Assembly: GCA_964529035.1 (NCBI GenBank)
Contig: CAZGUG010000029.1
Coordinates: forward strand, 1-25,906
Origin: CAZGUG01 sp964529035
GTDB taxonomy: Bacteria; Bacillota; Clostridia; Ch29
DNA: 25,906 bases
Reading direction: 5' to 3'
The notes under the pieces were generated by a model that was given only the letters and a program-made list of their open reading frames with translations, was not told where the DNA came from and ran no database searches. This document shows, piece by piece, positions 14,642 to 22,418 of the stretch; within the stretch, counting starts at the first letter, position 1, and each line of letters starts with the position of its first letter. A program made the translations under genes and the position numbers.

Positions 14642-15973
14642 TTATTCCCCGTTGAATGACTCTTTCCACTTGGCTTTGTTGTTGTCTGTATTTACGTTGA
14701 ACCGCATGATGTCGGTCACATCCTCCTTCCACTGTTCGGGAGAACGATGAAAAACCCTTCCCAAAAAATGTTCTCTCAGGATCTTCAAATCAGGCATCTG
14801 TTTTATCGATTCCTTATATTTCGAATAGGCCGGCTGGCTTAGCTTTTCATCCGCCAGGTATACCGGTTCCCTTCTGAAGTTTATCTCAAGCATACACCGG
14901 TTCAGCTGCAGCATAAACTCACCGGCTTTAGCCGCCAGCTCTTCCCTGTCACTTGCCTGTCTGTATTTGTCCCTGTCCATTATCCTGAAAAAATATGTAG
15001 CTTTACCGCCTCCGTCGCCCGAAGCTTCCATGGCAACCACATTTCCGGGCAGGCTTTCGTCCCGGCTGTATACAGGTATTAAAAACCAGATATACTCGCC
15101 GGTCAAATCGCCCATCAGTCCCCTTTTGAAGCCTATGCATACCCTTTTTTCGTCGGACAGCGGCACAAGATAATCGTATTCATCCTTAATCCCCGCAATC
15201 TCAAGACGCTTTTCCAGTTCAATCCACAGGCTCGGGTGTATGTTTTCCAGGTCCGCCCTTTGGGCCGCCCTGCCATCCTTTAGGAGCTCCGCCGCTTTGC
15301 GGATAACAGAAAGGGATACATCCGGAAGCAGCTGTCTTAAGTGCTGCTGGGTATTAAGCGAAAGGGCGCTTAACGCATCCGACAGGGATTTCAGCAGGGG
15401 GCTAAACTCTCTGCCAAGCTTTTCAAACCGCCACTTTTCACCGGTTTCCATCTCTATGTCAAGGCGGTAGTCCTCCTGTCGGATACCATTTATAAAACTG
15501 TATATGAGGCGTGTAACAGCACCGTTTTCCCGGATTATTACCGCAGCCGTCTCATACAGCCGGATCCGGCAATTACCTTCTTCAATCCGCTCACCGGCGG
15601 CATTGTAGTTAATATATGAAGAGCGGACATCTTCCTTTATCATGCTTTCCTTCATAAGGTAATCGTTTATGGATAGTTCACTGCATGCCTTTTTAAGCAC
15701 CCTGCAAAAATCATCGTACCTGTATCCCAGGTGATACAGCACCAGTTTTTCCCCCGGGGAAAGGTCCAAAACTATACTGTAATCGGCGGCCTCGATACTG
15801 CTGATATCCCGGAGCGGGAAAAAAAGAGCACTGCCCAGGCCGTAGTTTATACTCAGACCCTCCTCATCAACGGTCAGCGCTGCTTTTTCGTCGGTTTCAA
15901 GGATACCTGTACCGTCTTCCAACCGGAAACCGGCTGGAGCTTCAATAAGTACCCTGGGAATACCGTCACTCAT
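14642..15973 (-). CDS. Conserved protein of unknown function with two PH-like repeats
   Basis: 443 residues from ATG 15973, with GAGGTGAT about 5 nt upstream; in-frame GTG 15982 and ATG 15979 overlap that site. I do not recognise a named family. Two segments resemble each other: residues about 24-100 (INYGLGSALFFPLRDISSIE...GEKLVLYHLGYRYDDFCRVL...SELSIN) and 131-205 (REN...TRLIYSFINGIRQE...GEKWRFEKLGREFSPLLKSL...SALSLN). Each looks like a beta-rich fold closed by a helix, as in pleckstrin-homology-like domains. The C-terminal half (about 225-443) is mixed alpha/beta with LVPLSDEKRVCIGFKRGLMG and YFFRIMDRDKYRQ, and has no signal peptide or membrane helix. It heads the zinc-ribbon/macro cluster. 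Confidence 0.7.
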   Translation of the reverse strand: MSDGIPRVLIEAPAGFRLEDGTGILETDEKAALTVDEEGLSINYGLGSALFFPLRDISSIEAADYSIVLDLSPGEKLVLYHLGYRYDDFCRVLKKACSELSINDYLMKESMIKEDVRSSYINYNAAGERIEEGNCRIRLYETAAVIIRENGAVTRLIYSFINGIRQEDYRLDIEMETGEKWRFEKLGREFSPLLKSLSDALSALSLNTQQHLRQLLPDVSLSVIRKAAELLKDGRAAQRADLENIHPSLWIELEKRLEIAGIKDEYDYLVPLSDEKRVCIGFKRGLMGDLTGEYIWFLIPVYSRDESLPGNVVAMEASGDGGGKATYFFRIMDRDKYRQASDREELAAKAGEFMLQLNRCMLEINFRREPVYLADEKLSQPAYSKYKESIKQMPDLKILREHFLGRVFHRSPEQWKEDVTDIMRFNVNTDNNKAKWKESFNGE

Positions 15974-16024
15974 TACCATCACCTCTTCAGTTTTGATACA
16001 GGCCCTGGCTAATTCTAATATACT

Positions 16025-16061
16025 AGAACAAAAGCCTGCGTTCGGACATGAAATGCAGGCT
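16025..16061 (-). terminator. Rho-independent terminator of the korDABC operon
   Basis: On the minus strand AGCCTGC (16061-16055) pairs with GCAGGCT (16039-16033) around a 15-nt loop and runs into TTTTGTTC. It lies about 95 nt after the korC stop. The loop is long, which lowers confidence a little. Confidence 0.65.
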
Positions 16062-16156
16062 GTTAATCTTTACATGATGTGAGTCCGCAGGATGTTTGTT
16101 TATATATTCTATTTAATCCGCGGGATTCCTTCAATAATATGCTTTTGTTTCTTTGT

Positions 16157-16699
16157 TTATGCCTTTGCCATTTCCATTCCCTTCACAAAGGCCCTTATGT
16201 TCAATTCTATAACCTGCGGTTTATTGGCAAAAGCATCTTTTATTGCACGGACCACCGAATCTTCGGATACCGCGCCGGTTATTCCTACGATAATCCCCAG
16301 GGCTACTATATTGGCTGCGGCAGCATTTCCCAACCGCCGTGCAGTTTCTGTAACAGGATAACCCTGCTGCTTTACCTCCGTTTCCCTAACATCGCTTATT
16401 AGGCCGCTGTCGTAAATAAGCATGGCTTCCCTGTCCATGGAGGATATATACCTGTCATAGGCAGCAGGGGCCAGCGCCAGTATAATGTCTTCCCTTGTCA
16501 CCTCCGGGAAATAAATCTTCCCGGTACTAATTATTACATCCGATTTTGCAAAGGTACCCCTGGTTTCGGTTCCGTATGAAGAGGTAAGGGTAGCGTTCTT
16601 ACCTTCATAAACTACAGCCGCTTCACCAAGTATGGTACCGCTAATGATAAGACCCTGCCCCCCCACTCCGCTTAGTATTATCTCCCACCTTTCTTTCAT
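16157..16699 (-). CDS. korC: 2-oxoacid:ferredoxin oxidoreductase gamma subunit
   Basis: 180 residues, the usual size of a separate gamma subunit. It begins WEIILSGVGGQGLIISGTIL with the GxGGQG motif that opens this family, followed by SSYGTETRGTFAKSDVIIS, also conserved. The gamma subunit helps to bind coenzyme A and completes the catalytic complex that turns a 2-oxoacid plus CoA into acyl-CoA and CO2 with reduction of ferredoxin. ATG 16699 overlaps the end of korB by 4 nt (ATGA), so translation is coupled. The best guess for the substrate is 2-oxoglutarate, from the D-A-B-C gene order; branched-chain 2-oxoacids remain possible. Confidence 0.93.
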   Translation of the reverse strand: MKERWEIILSGVGGQGLIISGTILGEAAVVYEGKNATLTSSYGTETRGTFAKSDVIISTGKIYFPEVTREDIILALAPAAYDRYISSMDREAMLIYDSGLISDVRETEVKQQGYPVTETARRLGNAAAANIVALGIIVGITGAVSEDSVVRAIKDAFANKPQVIELNIRAFVKGMEMAKA

Positions 16700-17535
16700 T
16701 TGCCAAGGCCCCCTTCCGCCGATTTCTGTGCCAGCCTTTGAAGACTTTTATACCTGGCGCTGTAGTCTTCCCTTTCTTTGTCCACAAATTTACCTGTAAC
16801 GAACTTGCCCTGTTTTTCCGGGTCGGTTAACTTCTGGGCCTGCTTTATGGTAATGCTGTTTTCCTTAATCCACTTAAGCATAGACGGTGCATTTTTCATG
16901 CGGTTTAGCCTGCCAAAATGGGTCGGGCAGGGCGCGATTACTTCTACAAAGGAAAACCCTTTTTTATTCAGGGCCTGTTCCACCAGCTTGTCAAGCTGCG
17001 TTATGCCGTATACAGTACCCCTTGCCACAAAGGGTGCCCCGGCCGCTTCCACAAGCTTGCACAGGTCAAAACCTTCTTCAATATGCCCGCACCTTGAAGT
17101 GGAAGTAATCGCGTTTTCCGGCGTTGTCCCCGAATACTGGCCGCCGGTCATGCCGTAGTTGAAATTGTTTACCACTACAGCGGTTATATCCACATTACGC
17201 CGTGCCGCATGTATAAGATGATTGCCGCCTATGGTGGCACCGTCACCGTCCCCCATAAGCGCTACAACCTTAAGCCTTGGATTGGCAAGCTTAACCCCGG
17301 TGGCAAAGGCCAGGGCCCTCCCGTGGGTACCGTGGAATGTGTTTGTGCTTATATAGTCGTCGGCCTTGCCCCAACATCCTATACCGGTCACCACCACTAT
17401 ATCGCGTTTTTCCAGTTCAAGCTTTGCAAAGGCACGAAGTATCGAGCCCAATACGTTTCCGTTGCCACAGCCGCCGCACCAGAATACCGGCAGTTTATCC
17501 TTCAGCAGGTAGTCTGTATATCTCTTTACAGGCAT
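16696..17535 (-). CDS. korB: 2-oxoacid:ferredoxin oxidoreductase beta subunit (TPP-binding)
   Basis: 279 residues. The thiamine diphosphate motif is GDGDGATIGGNHLIHAARRN (95 onward) ending in VVNNFNYGMTGGQYSGTTP. Four cysteines suited to a [4Fe-4S] cluster are present: C20 and C23 (FWCGGCGNG), C54 (GIGCWG) and C203 (APCPTHFGR). The HGTHGRALAFATGVKLANP segment is the usual cofactor-side loop. ATG 17535 has GAGGAGGTGG 5 nt upstream and overlaps the end of korA by 10 nt. This subunit decarboxylates the 2-oxoacid on TPP and sends electrons to its cluster, then to the KorD ferredoxin subunit. The lack of a long C-terminal extension favours the Kor-type over pyruvate oxidoreductase. Confidence 0.95.
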   Translation of the reverse strand: MPVKRYTDYLLKDKLPVFWCGGCGNGNVLGSILRAFAKLELEKRDIVVVTGIGCWGKADDYISTNTFHGTHGRALAFATGVKLANPRLKVVALMGDGDGATIGGNHLIHAARRNVDITAVVVNNFNYGMTGGQYSGTTPENAITSTSRCGHIEEGFDLCKLVEAAGAPFVARGTVYGITQLDKLVEQALNKKGFSFVEVIAPCPTHFGRLNRMKNAPSMLKWIKENSITIKQAQKLTDPEKQGKFVTGKFVDKEREDYSARYKSLQRLAQKSAEGGLGK

Positions 17536-18674
17536 TTTGCCACCTCCTCGATTTTGCCGAGTATTTCCATTGGCGTTATTGACCGGCTGTCCACTTTGTT
17601 GACACCGACTATTGGTATGTCCCTCTTTACCGCCCTTTGGACCTCCCTTATAACCTGGCCGAGGTTCATCTCGGGCACTATTACCGCCTTTGCATTACGG
17701 CAGGCCTCTTTTACCCTGTCGCTGGCAAAGGGCCACAACGTAATCAGTTCGAGCACACCTGCTCTTTTTCCACGGTCCCTTGCCGAATGCATTGCCTCCA
17801 GGGCGGACCTCGTGCTGCAGCCGAAGGTTATTATGGTGTATTCGGCATCCGAAAGGTTGTACTGACGGGTCATTATGATATCTTCCCTGTTTTTTTCTAT
17901 CTTCTCTGTGTAGTGCCTTATGAATTTGTCAGCGTTTTCCGGACTGCTACAGGCAAAGCCCCACTCGTCGTGGGCGGAGCCGGACACTCTGAAAACATAT
18001 TCGCTGCCATAGGCCGCCAGGGGAGCTATTTTGCCTTTGTTCAGTTCAAAGGGCTTGTAGTCTCGCGGGCTGCAGTCGGGCGTTTCCCGCTCTGTCAGTT
18101 CACCGGGCCCCGGCTGCCCGAGTGATGCATTTTCCCGCATGTGTCCTATTATTTCATCCGTCAGCAGCACCACCGGCGTCCTGTATCTTTCCGCAAGGTT
18201 AAAGGCCGTTACTGTAAGGTCAAAACAGTCCTGTACCGAAGACGGCGACAATACAATTATGCCGTGGTCGCCGTGGGTCCCCCATCTGCTCTGCATCACG
18301 TCACCCTGGGCCGGTTTTGTGGCAAGGCCGGTGCTGGGCCCCGACCGCTGTACATTTATTATCACGCAGGGGATTTCCGCCATCACCGCAACGCCCAGGT
18401 TTTCCTGCATCAGCGAAAACCCCGGCCCGCTGGTGGCGGTGAAGGATTTTTTCCCGGCGGCGGAAGCGCCTATTACCGCTGCTATACTGCCCAGTTCGTC
18501 CTCCATCTGTATATATACGCCCCCAACTTCCGGCAGGCGCCTGGAGGAAATTTCAGCTATCTCGGAGGACGGGGTTATGGGATACCCGGCAAAAAACCTT
18601 GCCCCCGCTGCCAAAGCCCCTTCGGCTATGGCATGGTTACCCTGAATGAACCTGAATTTACCTATTTCCGTCAT
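17526..18674 (-). CDS. korA: 2-oxoacid:ferredoxin oxidoreductase alpha subunit
   Basis: 382 residues from ATG 18674, which has GGAGGTGG about 6 nt upstream. The nine residues before it in the long frame (MHWKWRWTA) are read from the 3' end of korD. Family features are GNHAIAEGALAAGARFFAGYPITPSSEIAE at the N-terminus, VYIQMEDELGSIAAVIGASAAG, the TSGPGFSLMQENLGVAVMAEIPCVI block and VQRSGPSTGLATKPAQGDVMQSRWGTHGDH, which places the TPP-pocket and substrate side. The C-terminal RVKEACRNAKAVIVPEMNLGQ domain is also typical. Overlaps with korD (17 nt) and korB show an operon. It forms the catalytic core with KorB. Confidence 0.95.
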   Translation of the reverse strand: MTEIGKFRFIQGNHAIAEGALAAGARFFAGYPITPSSEIAEISSRRLPEVGGVYIQMEDELGSIAAVIGASAAGKKSFTATSGPGFSLMQENLGVAVMAEIPCVIINVQRSGPSTGLATKPAQGDVMQSRWGTHGDHGIIVLSPSSVQDCFDLTVTAFNLAERYRTPVVLLTDEIIGHMRENASLGQPGPGELTERETPDCSPRDYKPFELNKGKIAPLAAYGSEYVFRVSGSAHDEWGFACSSPENADKFIRHYTEKIEKNREDIIMTRQYNLSDAEYTIITFGCSTRSALEAMHSARDRGKRAGVLELITLWPFASDRVKEACRNAKAVIVPEMNLGQVIREVQRAVKRDIPIVGVNKVDSRSITPMEILGKIEEVAKCL

Positions 18675-18864
18675 CGCTGTCCACCTCCACTTCCAGTGCA
18701 AAATCCGGGCATCTCAATACGCATATCCTGCAGCCGGTGCATTTTTCCCGGTGGGCTGCCACCGGCGTACCATCCGCTTCCCGGGTAAATACATTTGCGG
18801 GACAAAACTCTGTACATATGCCGCACTTCTTGCACCAACACCTGTTTATTGTTATCCTGTACAT
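18658..18864 (-). CDS. korD: 2-oxoacid:ferredoxin oxidoreductase delta subunit, 2[4Fe-4S] ferredoxin-like
   Basis: 68 residues from ATG 18864, with AAAGGAGCGGG about 5 nt upstream. The longer open frame to 18966 reaches into the sigma-54 promoter and cannot be the true start. Two clusters are visible: CKKCGICTEFCP and CTGCRICVLRCP, each CxxCxxCxxxCP, and an extra Cys two residues before the first (CWCKKC). It carries electrons from KorB to free ferredoxin. It is the first gene of korDABC, about 80 nt downstream of the predicted transcription start. It overlaps korA by 17 nt. Confidence 0.93.
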   Translation of the reverse strand: MYRITINRCWCKKCGICTEFCPANVFTREADGTPVAAHREKCTGCRICVLRCPDFALEVEVDSDDGNR

Positions 18865-18939
18865 ACTTCCCGCTCCTTTCGGTAAGTAATTCCAATCTTT
18901 GGGTGTGTTATGGCAAAGTAAACTATTTCTTGGCGTTCT

Positions 18940-18952
18940 TAACAGACTGTTA
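18940..18952. promoter_or_regulatory. Perfect palindrome at the predicted start point of the kor transcript
   Basis: TAACAG-A-CTGTTA, a 13-nt perfect dyad lying immediately downstream of the -12 element of the sigma-54 promoter. It could be an operator for a repressor or simply an early RNA hairpin. Confidence 0.35.
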
Positions 18953-18954
18953 GT

Positions 18955-18970
18955 AGCAAAATCCATACCA
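18955..18970 (-). promoter_or_regulatory. Sigma-54 (-24/-12) promoter of korDABC
   Basis: The minus strand reads TGGTATGGATTTTGCT from 18970 to 18955. It matches the RpoN consensus TGGCACG-N4-TTGCW at the invariant positions, with GG and GC separated by exactly 10 nt. It lies about 90 nt upstream of the korD ATG. The adjacent upstream gene codes for a sigma-54-dependent activator whose 3' end is about 160 nt away, leaving space for enhancer sites. Confidence 0.75.
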
Positions 18971-19027
18971 CTTTTCCCGCAGAAGCTTGTCCCCCCCCAA
19001 ACCTGTACCCGGCCTTATACTTGCTTT

Positions 19028-19058
19028 AGTAATAAAGCCCTGCATTCAAATGCAGGGC
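19028..19058 (-). terminator. Rho-independent terminator of the sigma-54 activator gene
   Basis: A perfect 10-bp stem: GCCCTGCATT (19058-19049 on the minus strand) with AATGCAGGGC (19046-19037), 2-nt loop, then TTTATTAC. It separates the regulator from the kor operon, so the two are transcribed independently. Confidence 0.85.
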
Positions 19059-19132
19059 CTATAGTTTGTTAGGATTATTGATAAACCATAAGGGTATGTT
19101 TATTTTTTTAACATGGGGAATAAAAATATGCC

Positions 19133-21067
19133 TTACTGGTTCCCGTCCCCGGTTTCCAGTTCCCTGAGCCTCTTCCAAAGGGTTGTTCTGCTGATTCCGA
19201 GTTTTTCGGCCAGTAGTTTTTTATCCCCTTTCACCCTGTCGCCCATGGCTTTTATTATCTGCAATTCCATATCCCTTAAAGGGCCGATGCTAACCTCTAT
19301 CAGCTCATCCCTTCCGCCGGCCTTCTCGATACTCGTATCCCTGTAAACAACATGGTCAGATAGCAGCTGCTTAATAAAATCCGCACCTATCACAGGATGA
19401 CCGGCAAGTATAACCATCTTTTCGGTAAAATTTTCAAGTTCCCTGACATTACCCGGCCAGCTGTATTTTTTAAGAAGCTGCATACCGGCTTCGGTGATAT
19501 CGCTTATACCGGCACCGTGCCGGTTGTTGGCGATTGAAATAAGATGCCTTATAAGCATTGGGATATCTTCCCTTCTTGCCCTCAGGGGCGGAACCTTCAG
19601 GTTAAGTATGTTTATTCTGAAAAACAAATCCTCCCGAAAGCTGCCCTTTTGTACCAAATCATACAGATTGCTGTTGGTGGCGGCTATAACCCTGGTATCC
19701 ACGTTGAGAATGTATTCCCCGCCTATCCTCAGCACTTCTCTTTCCTGCAGTACCCTTAAAAGCCTGCTTTGAACCCCTGGAGAAATCTGGCTTATTTCAT
19801 CAAGAAAAATGGTCCCGCCGTGCGCCAGTTCGAACAGTCCCGGTTTTCCTCCCTTTTTGGCCCCGGTAAAGGCTCCTTCTTCATATCCAAACAATTCACT
19901 CTCCAACAGGTTTTCCGGCAGGGCCGCGCAGTTAATTGCGACAAAGGGCCCATCCCTTCTGGGGCTTATGTTGTGTATGCTTTGGGCAAAAAGCTCCTTA
20001 CCGGTGCCGGTCTCGCCTTCTATCAGCACCGTTGTGGAAGTTCTGCCGAACTTTTTGGCCTTTTCTATAGTTTCCTTTATGACACTGCTTTTGCCTATTA
20101 TATCCCCGAAGCAGTATCTTGCCACCAGTCCTTTGGTATACAGTTCCTTTCTTACCTTATGCTCCAGCTTTTGTATCCTTGAGACTTCCTGGAAGGTAAA
20201 AACGGTACCCGTCTGCTCACCGTCCACAACAATGGGCACCCTGTTCAGGATTGTTTGTGCATTGTTGATTTTGATAAGCCTTCCCAGTTCCTGTTTGCCT
20301 TCCCCGCAGAATATATCAAAATTGCTTCCGGGTGCCAGCTTTCCGACAGGTTTCCCCACTGTATCTGCTGCAGATAAGCTGAAAATTTTTTCGGCTGCCG
20401 GATTGAAGGTTGTTATTATACCATTTTTATCGGTGGTTACTATGCCTTCGCCGGAATAGTCTATCACCGCCTTTAACCTCTCGGCCCTTTCCTTCTCCCT
20501 TTTGCCCAAATCACTTATATTCTTTGCCGCAACTATAGCCTGCTCCACAGACTTTCTGCTGTGACGTATCAGCACGCCCCTTAGACCTTTTTTCGTGGAG
20601 ACCTCTGTTACACAGTTACCCATGCTGACTACCGTAAGCTTTTCAAAGCCCAATGCATCTTCCATCTGTTTTTCCAGTTCCTCTTTGTTTGAATACGGAA
20701 AATCTATGAAGTCAATATTGAGTACACTTTTTAGGCTTTCTAGATTTTCGAGTTTCTCGCTTTTATAACTGACAAGACCGATCCTGTCTCCATACTCTTT
20801 GGCCTTTATTAGCGCGTTCAGAAAATCAACCGTGCCGGTTTCCACCGAGACAACGGGTATGGTTACAAGTTCCTTTATGGCAGCCGCTGTGGCACCGCAG
20901 CTTATTATGACATCCAGTTGATCTTGTTTTTCGCTGGCATACAGGTGGCCGTCTCTCATTATTCCGCCTTCATATATATTCAAAGGTATGCCCAGCTTTT
21001 GGGAAATATCCCTTGCCATTGCTGTCAGTTCAGGGTATGTCGATACAAAAAGAACCCGCGATTTCAC
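19133..21067 (-). CDS. Sigma-54-dependent activator (PrpR_N-PAS-AAA+-Fis), likely regulator of korDABC
   Basis: 644 residues from GTG 21067, which follows GGGGAGG at about 9 nt; the frame is open to the gap edge but has no better start. Residues about 1-190 are a PrpR_N sensor domain (RVLFVSTYPELTAMARDI, DVIISCGATAAAIKE, IPVVSVETG). A PAS domain follows at about 198-310 (VIDYSGEGIVTTDKNGII). The AAA+ domain has Walker A GETGTGKE (351-358), the sigma-54 contact loop GAFTGA (398-403), Walker B GGTIFLDE (417-424), and RVIAATNSNL and REDLFFRINI. The C-terminal Fis-type helix-turn-helix ends KLLAEKLGISRTTLWKRLREL. PrpR_N domains often bind small organic acids or CoA-linked metabolites, so it probably senses a substrate of the adjacent oxidoreductase. 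Confidence 0.92.
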   Translation of the reverse strand: MKSRVLFVSTYPELTAMARDISQKLGIPLNIYEGGIMRDGHLYASEKQDQLDVIISCGATAAAIKELVTIPVVSVETGTVDFLNALIKAKEYGDRIGLVSYKSEKLENLESLKSVLNIDFIDFPYSNKEELEKQMEDALGFEKLTVVSMGNCVTEVSTKKGLRGVLIRHSRKSVEQAIVAAKNISDLGKREKERAERLKAVIDYSGEGIVTTDKNGIITTFNPAAEKIFSLSAADTVGKPVGKLAPGSNFDIFCGEGKQELGRLIKINNAQTILNRVPIVVDGEQTGTVFTFQEVSRIQKLEHKVRKELYTKGLVARYCFGDIIGKSSVIKETIEKAKKFGRTSTTVLIEGETGTGKELFAQSIHNISPRRDGPFVAINCAALPENLLESELFGYEEGAFTGAKKGGKPGLFELAHGGTIFLDEISQISPGVQSRLLRVLQEREVLRIGGEYILNVDTRVIAATNSNLYDLVQKGSFREDLFFRINILNLKVPPLRARREDIPMLIRHLISIANNRHGAGISDITEAGMQLLKKYSWPGNVRELENFTEKMVILAGHPVIGADFIKQLLSDHVVYRDTSIEKAGGRDELIEVSIGPLRDMELQIIKAMGDRVKGDKKLLAEKLGISRTTLWKRLRELETGDGNQ

Positions 21068-21131
21068 CTGGCTTCTACCTCCCCTTAGGCCTTTATAGTA
21101 TTCTAATTCGACAGCATAACCCAATTCCCTT

Positions 21132-21231
21132 NNNNNNNNNNNNNNNNNNNNNNNNNNNNNNNNNNNNNNNNNNNNNNNNNNNNNNNNNNNNNNNNNNNNN
21201 NNNNNNNNNNNNNNNNNNNNNNNNNNNNNNN
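21132..21231. other. Assembly gap (100 N)
   Basis: A second run of exactly 100 N. It removes the promoter region of the sigma-54 activator and whatever gene preceded the plus-strand terminator at its right edge. Confidence 0.95.
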
Positions 21232-21259
21232 CCGGCCGGTTTGCAGCCGGTTATTTTTT
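21232..21259 (+). terminator. Terminator hairpin cut by the gap
   Basis: CCGGC (21232-21236) pairs with GCCGG (21246-21250), followed by TTATTTTTT. The 5' arm probably continues into the N run. It implies a plus-strand gene ending inside the gap. Confidence 0.5.
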
Positions 21260-21320
21260 CATCCTTCTCAGAACTTTTTTTGGTACTTTGAATACCTTAT
21301 ATTGAGGAGGTGATATTCCA

Positions 21321-22397
21321 GTGTTTAATTTCATGGGGAGACAATGCCCCCCCAACACAGTAGCATATACCATAAGACCGGGTGATACTTTCTTCTCGCT
21401 TGCGCAACGGTTTAATACAACAGTTCCGGCATTGATTTCGGCCAATCCCAATGTAAACCCGAATTTCCTGCAGGTAGGTCAGGTTATCTGCATACCGAGG
21501 CAGCCGATTTTCCCACCCTGTCCGGAAGGCAACTTCTATACCATACGTTCAGGGGATACGCTGTTTGCCATTTCGAGACGCTTTAACGTGTCCCTGGACG
21601 ATTTGCTTGAGGCAAACCCGGGAATCGACCCCGAAAGACTTATGATCGGTCAGGTGATTTGTATACCGCTGGCAGTCCCGCCGCCTGAATGCCCGGCAAA
21701 TACAGAACCCTATACCATAAGAGCTGGGGATACTTTCTTCTCGCTTGCCAGAAGATTCAATATTACACTTGAAGCCCTGATAGCAGCAAACCCCGATGTA
21801 AATCCCGATGCACTGCTGGTGGGCCAGGTGATATGTATTCCGCGCCCGGGTCCGCCGGTTACCTGTCCTCCCGGAACAAGACAGTATACCATAAGGGCCG
21901 GTGATACCCTGTTTGCGCTGGCCAGGAGGTTTGGCACAACGGTAGAGGCAATACTTGACGCTAACCCCGGTATAGACCCGGAAGCTCTTAGGGTAGGTCA
22001 GATTATCTGCATTCCACGGCCGGCACCGGAACCACCGGATGAGTGCCCGGCAAACACAAGGCCGTACACCATAAGGTCGGGGGATACCCTGTTTGCCCTT
22101 GCAAATAGATTTAACACAACCGTTGAAGCCATTATTGATGCAAACCCCGGTATAGATCCGAATAATCTGCAGATAGGGCAGGTAATCTGTATTCCACGAC
22201 CGGCACCGGAACCGCCGGATGAGTGCCCTGCCAATGCAAGGCCATATACCATAAGGTCTGGGGATACATTCTTCTCCCTTGCAAGGAGATTTAACACTAC
22301 CGTTAACACCCTGAGACGGTTAAACCCGGGTGTAGACCCCAATAACCTTCAAATAGGGCAGGTTATCTGCGTACCGCGCAGCGAAAACAACGATTAA
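21321..22397 (+). CDS. Six-LysM repeat protein with paired cysteines (spore coat/cortex type)
   Basis: 358 residues from GTG 21321 with GAGGAGGTGA about 8 nt upstream. The protein is almost entirely six LysM domains of about 45 residues, each starting YTIRxGDTxFxxARRFNxT and ending VGQVICIPR, joined by proline-rich linkers. Every repeat has one Cys just before the domain (CPANTxP) and one at its end (VIC), giving twelve in regular pairs. LysM binds N-acetylglucosamine in peptidoglycan or related glycans. There is no signal peptide, which fits proteins that coat the forespore from the mother cell, as SafA-type LysM proteins do. It ends at a bidirectional terminator. Repeats 4-6 are the most alike, suggesting recent duplication. 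Confidence 0.85.
   Translation: MFNFMGRQCPPNTVAYTIRPGDTFFSLAQRFNTTVPALISANPNVNPNFLQVGQVICIPRQPIFPPCPEGNFYTIRSGDTLFAISRRFNVSLDDLLEANPGIDPERLMIGQVICIPLAVPPPECPANTEPYTIRAGDTFFSLARRFNITLEALIAANPDVNPDALLVGQVICIPRPGPPVTCPPGTRQYTIRAGDTLFALARRFGTTVEAILDANPGIDPEALRVGQIICIPRPAPEPPDECPANTRPYTIRSGDTLFALANRFNTTVEAIIDANPGIDPNNLQIGQVICIPRPAPEPPDECPANARPYTIRSGDTFFSLARRFNTTVNTLRRLNPGVDPNNLQIGQVICVPRSENND
21345..22382 (+). repeat. Tandem coding repeat, six LysM units
   Basis: The unit is about 165-190 bp, marked by recurring TATACCATAAG at each domain start and GGTCAGGTNATCTG or GGGCAGGTNATCTG near each end. Units 5 and 6 share long nearly identical runs, including their linker. This is a protein-level repeat inside the LysM gene, not a mobile or CRISPR repeat. 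Confidence 0.85.
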
Positions 22398-22418
22398 AAA
22401 ACAGTAGCGAAATGCAAA

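Noticed and set aside
18141..18788. 215-residue plus-strand frame opposite korA/korD
   Set aside because: Arg/Gly-rich shadow of well-conserved kor genes; no ribosome binding site.
19809..20459. 216-residue plus-strand frame opposite the sigma-54 activator
   Set aside because: Antisense to the AAA+ and PAS domains; the Ser/Pro-rich composition is that of a shadow.
21345..22382. Regularly spaced DNA repeats suggestive of a CRISPR or minisatellite
   Set aside because: The period of about 170-190 bp and the perfect reading frame show they encode LysM domains.
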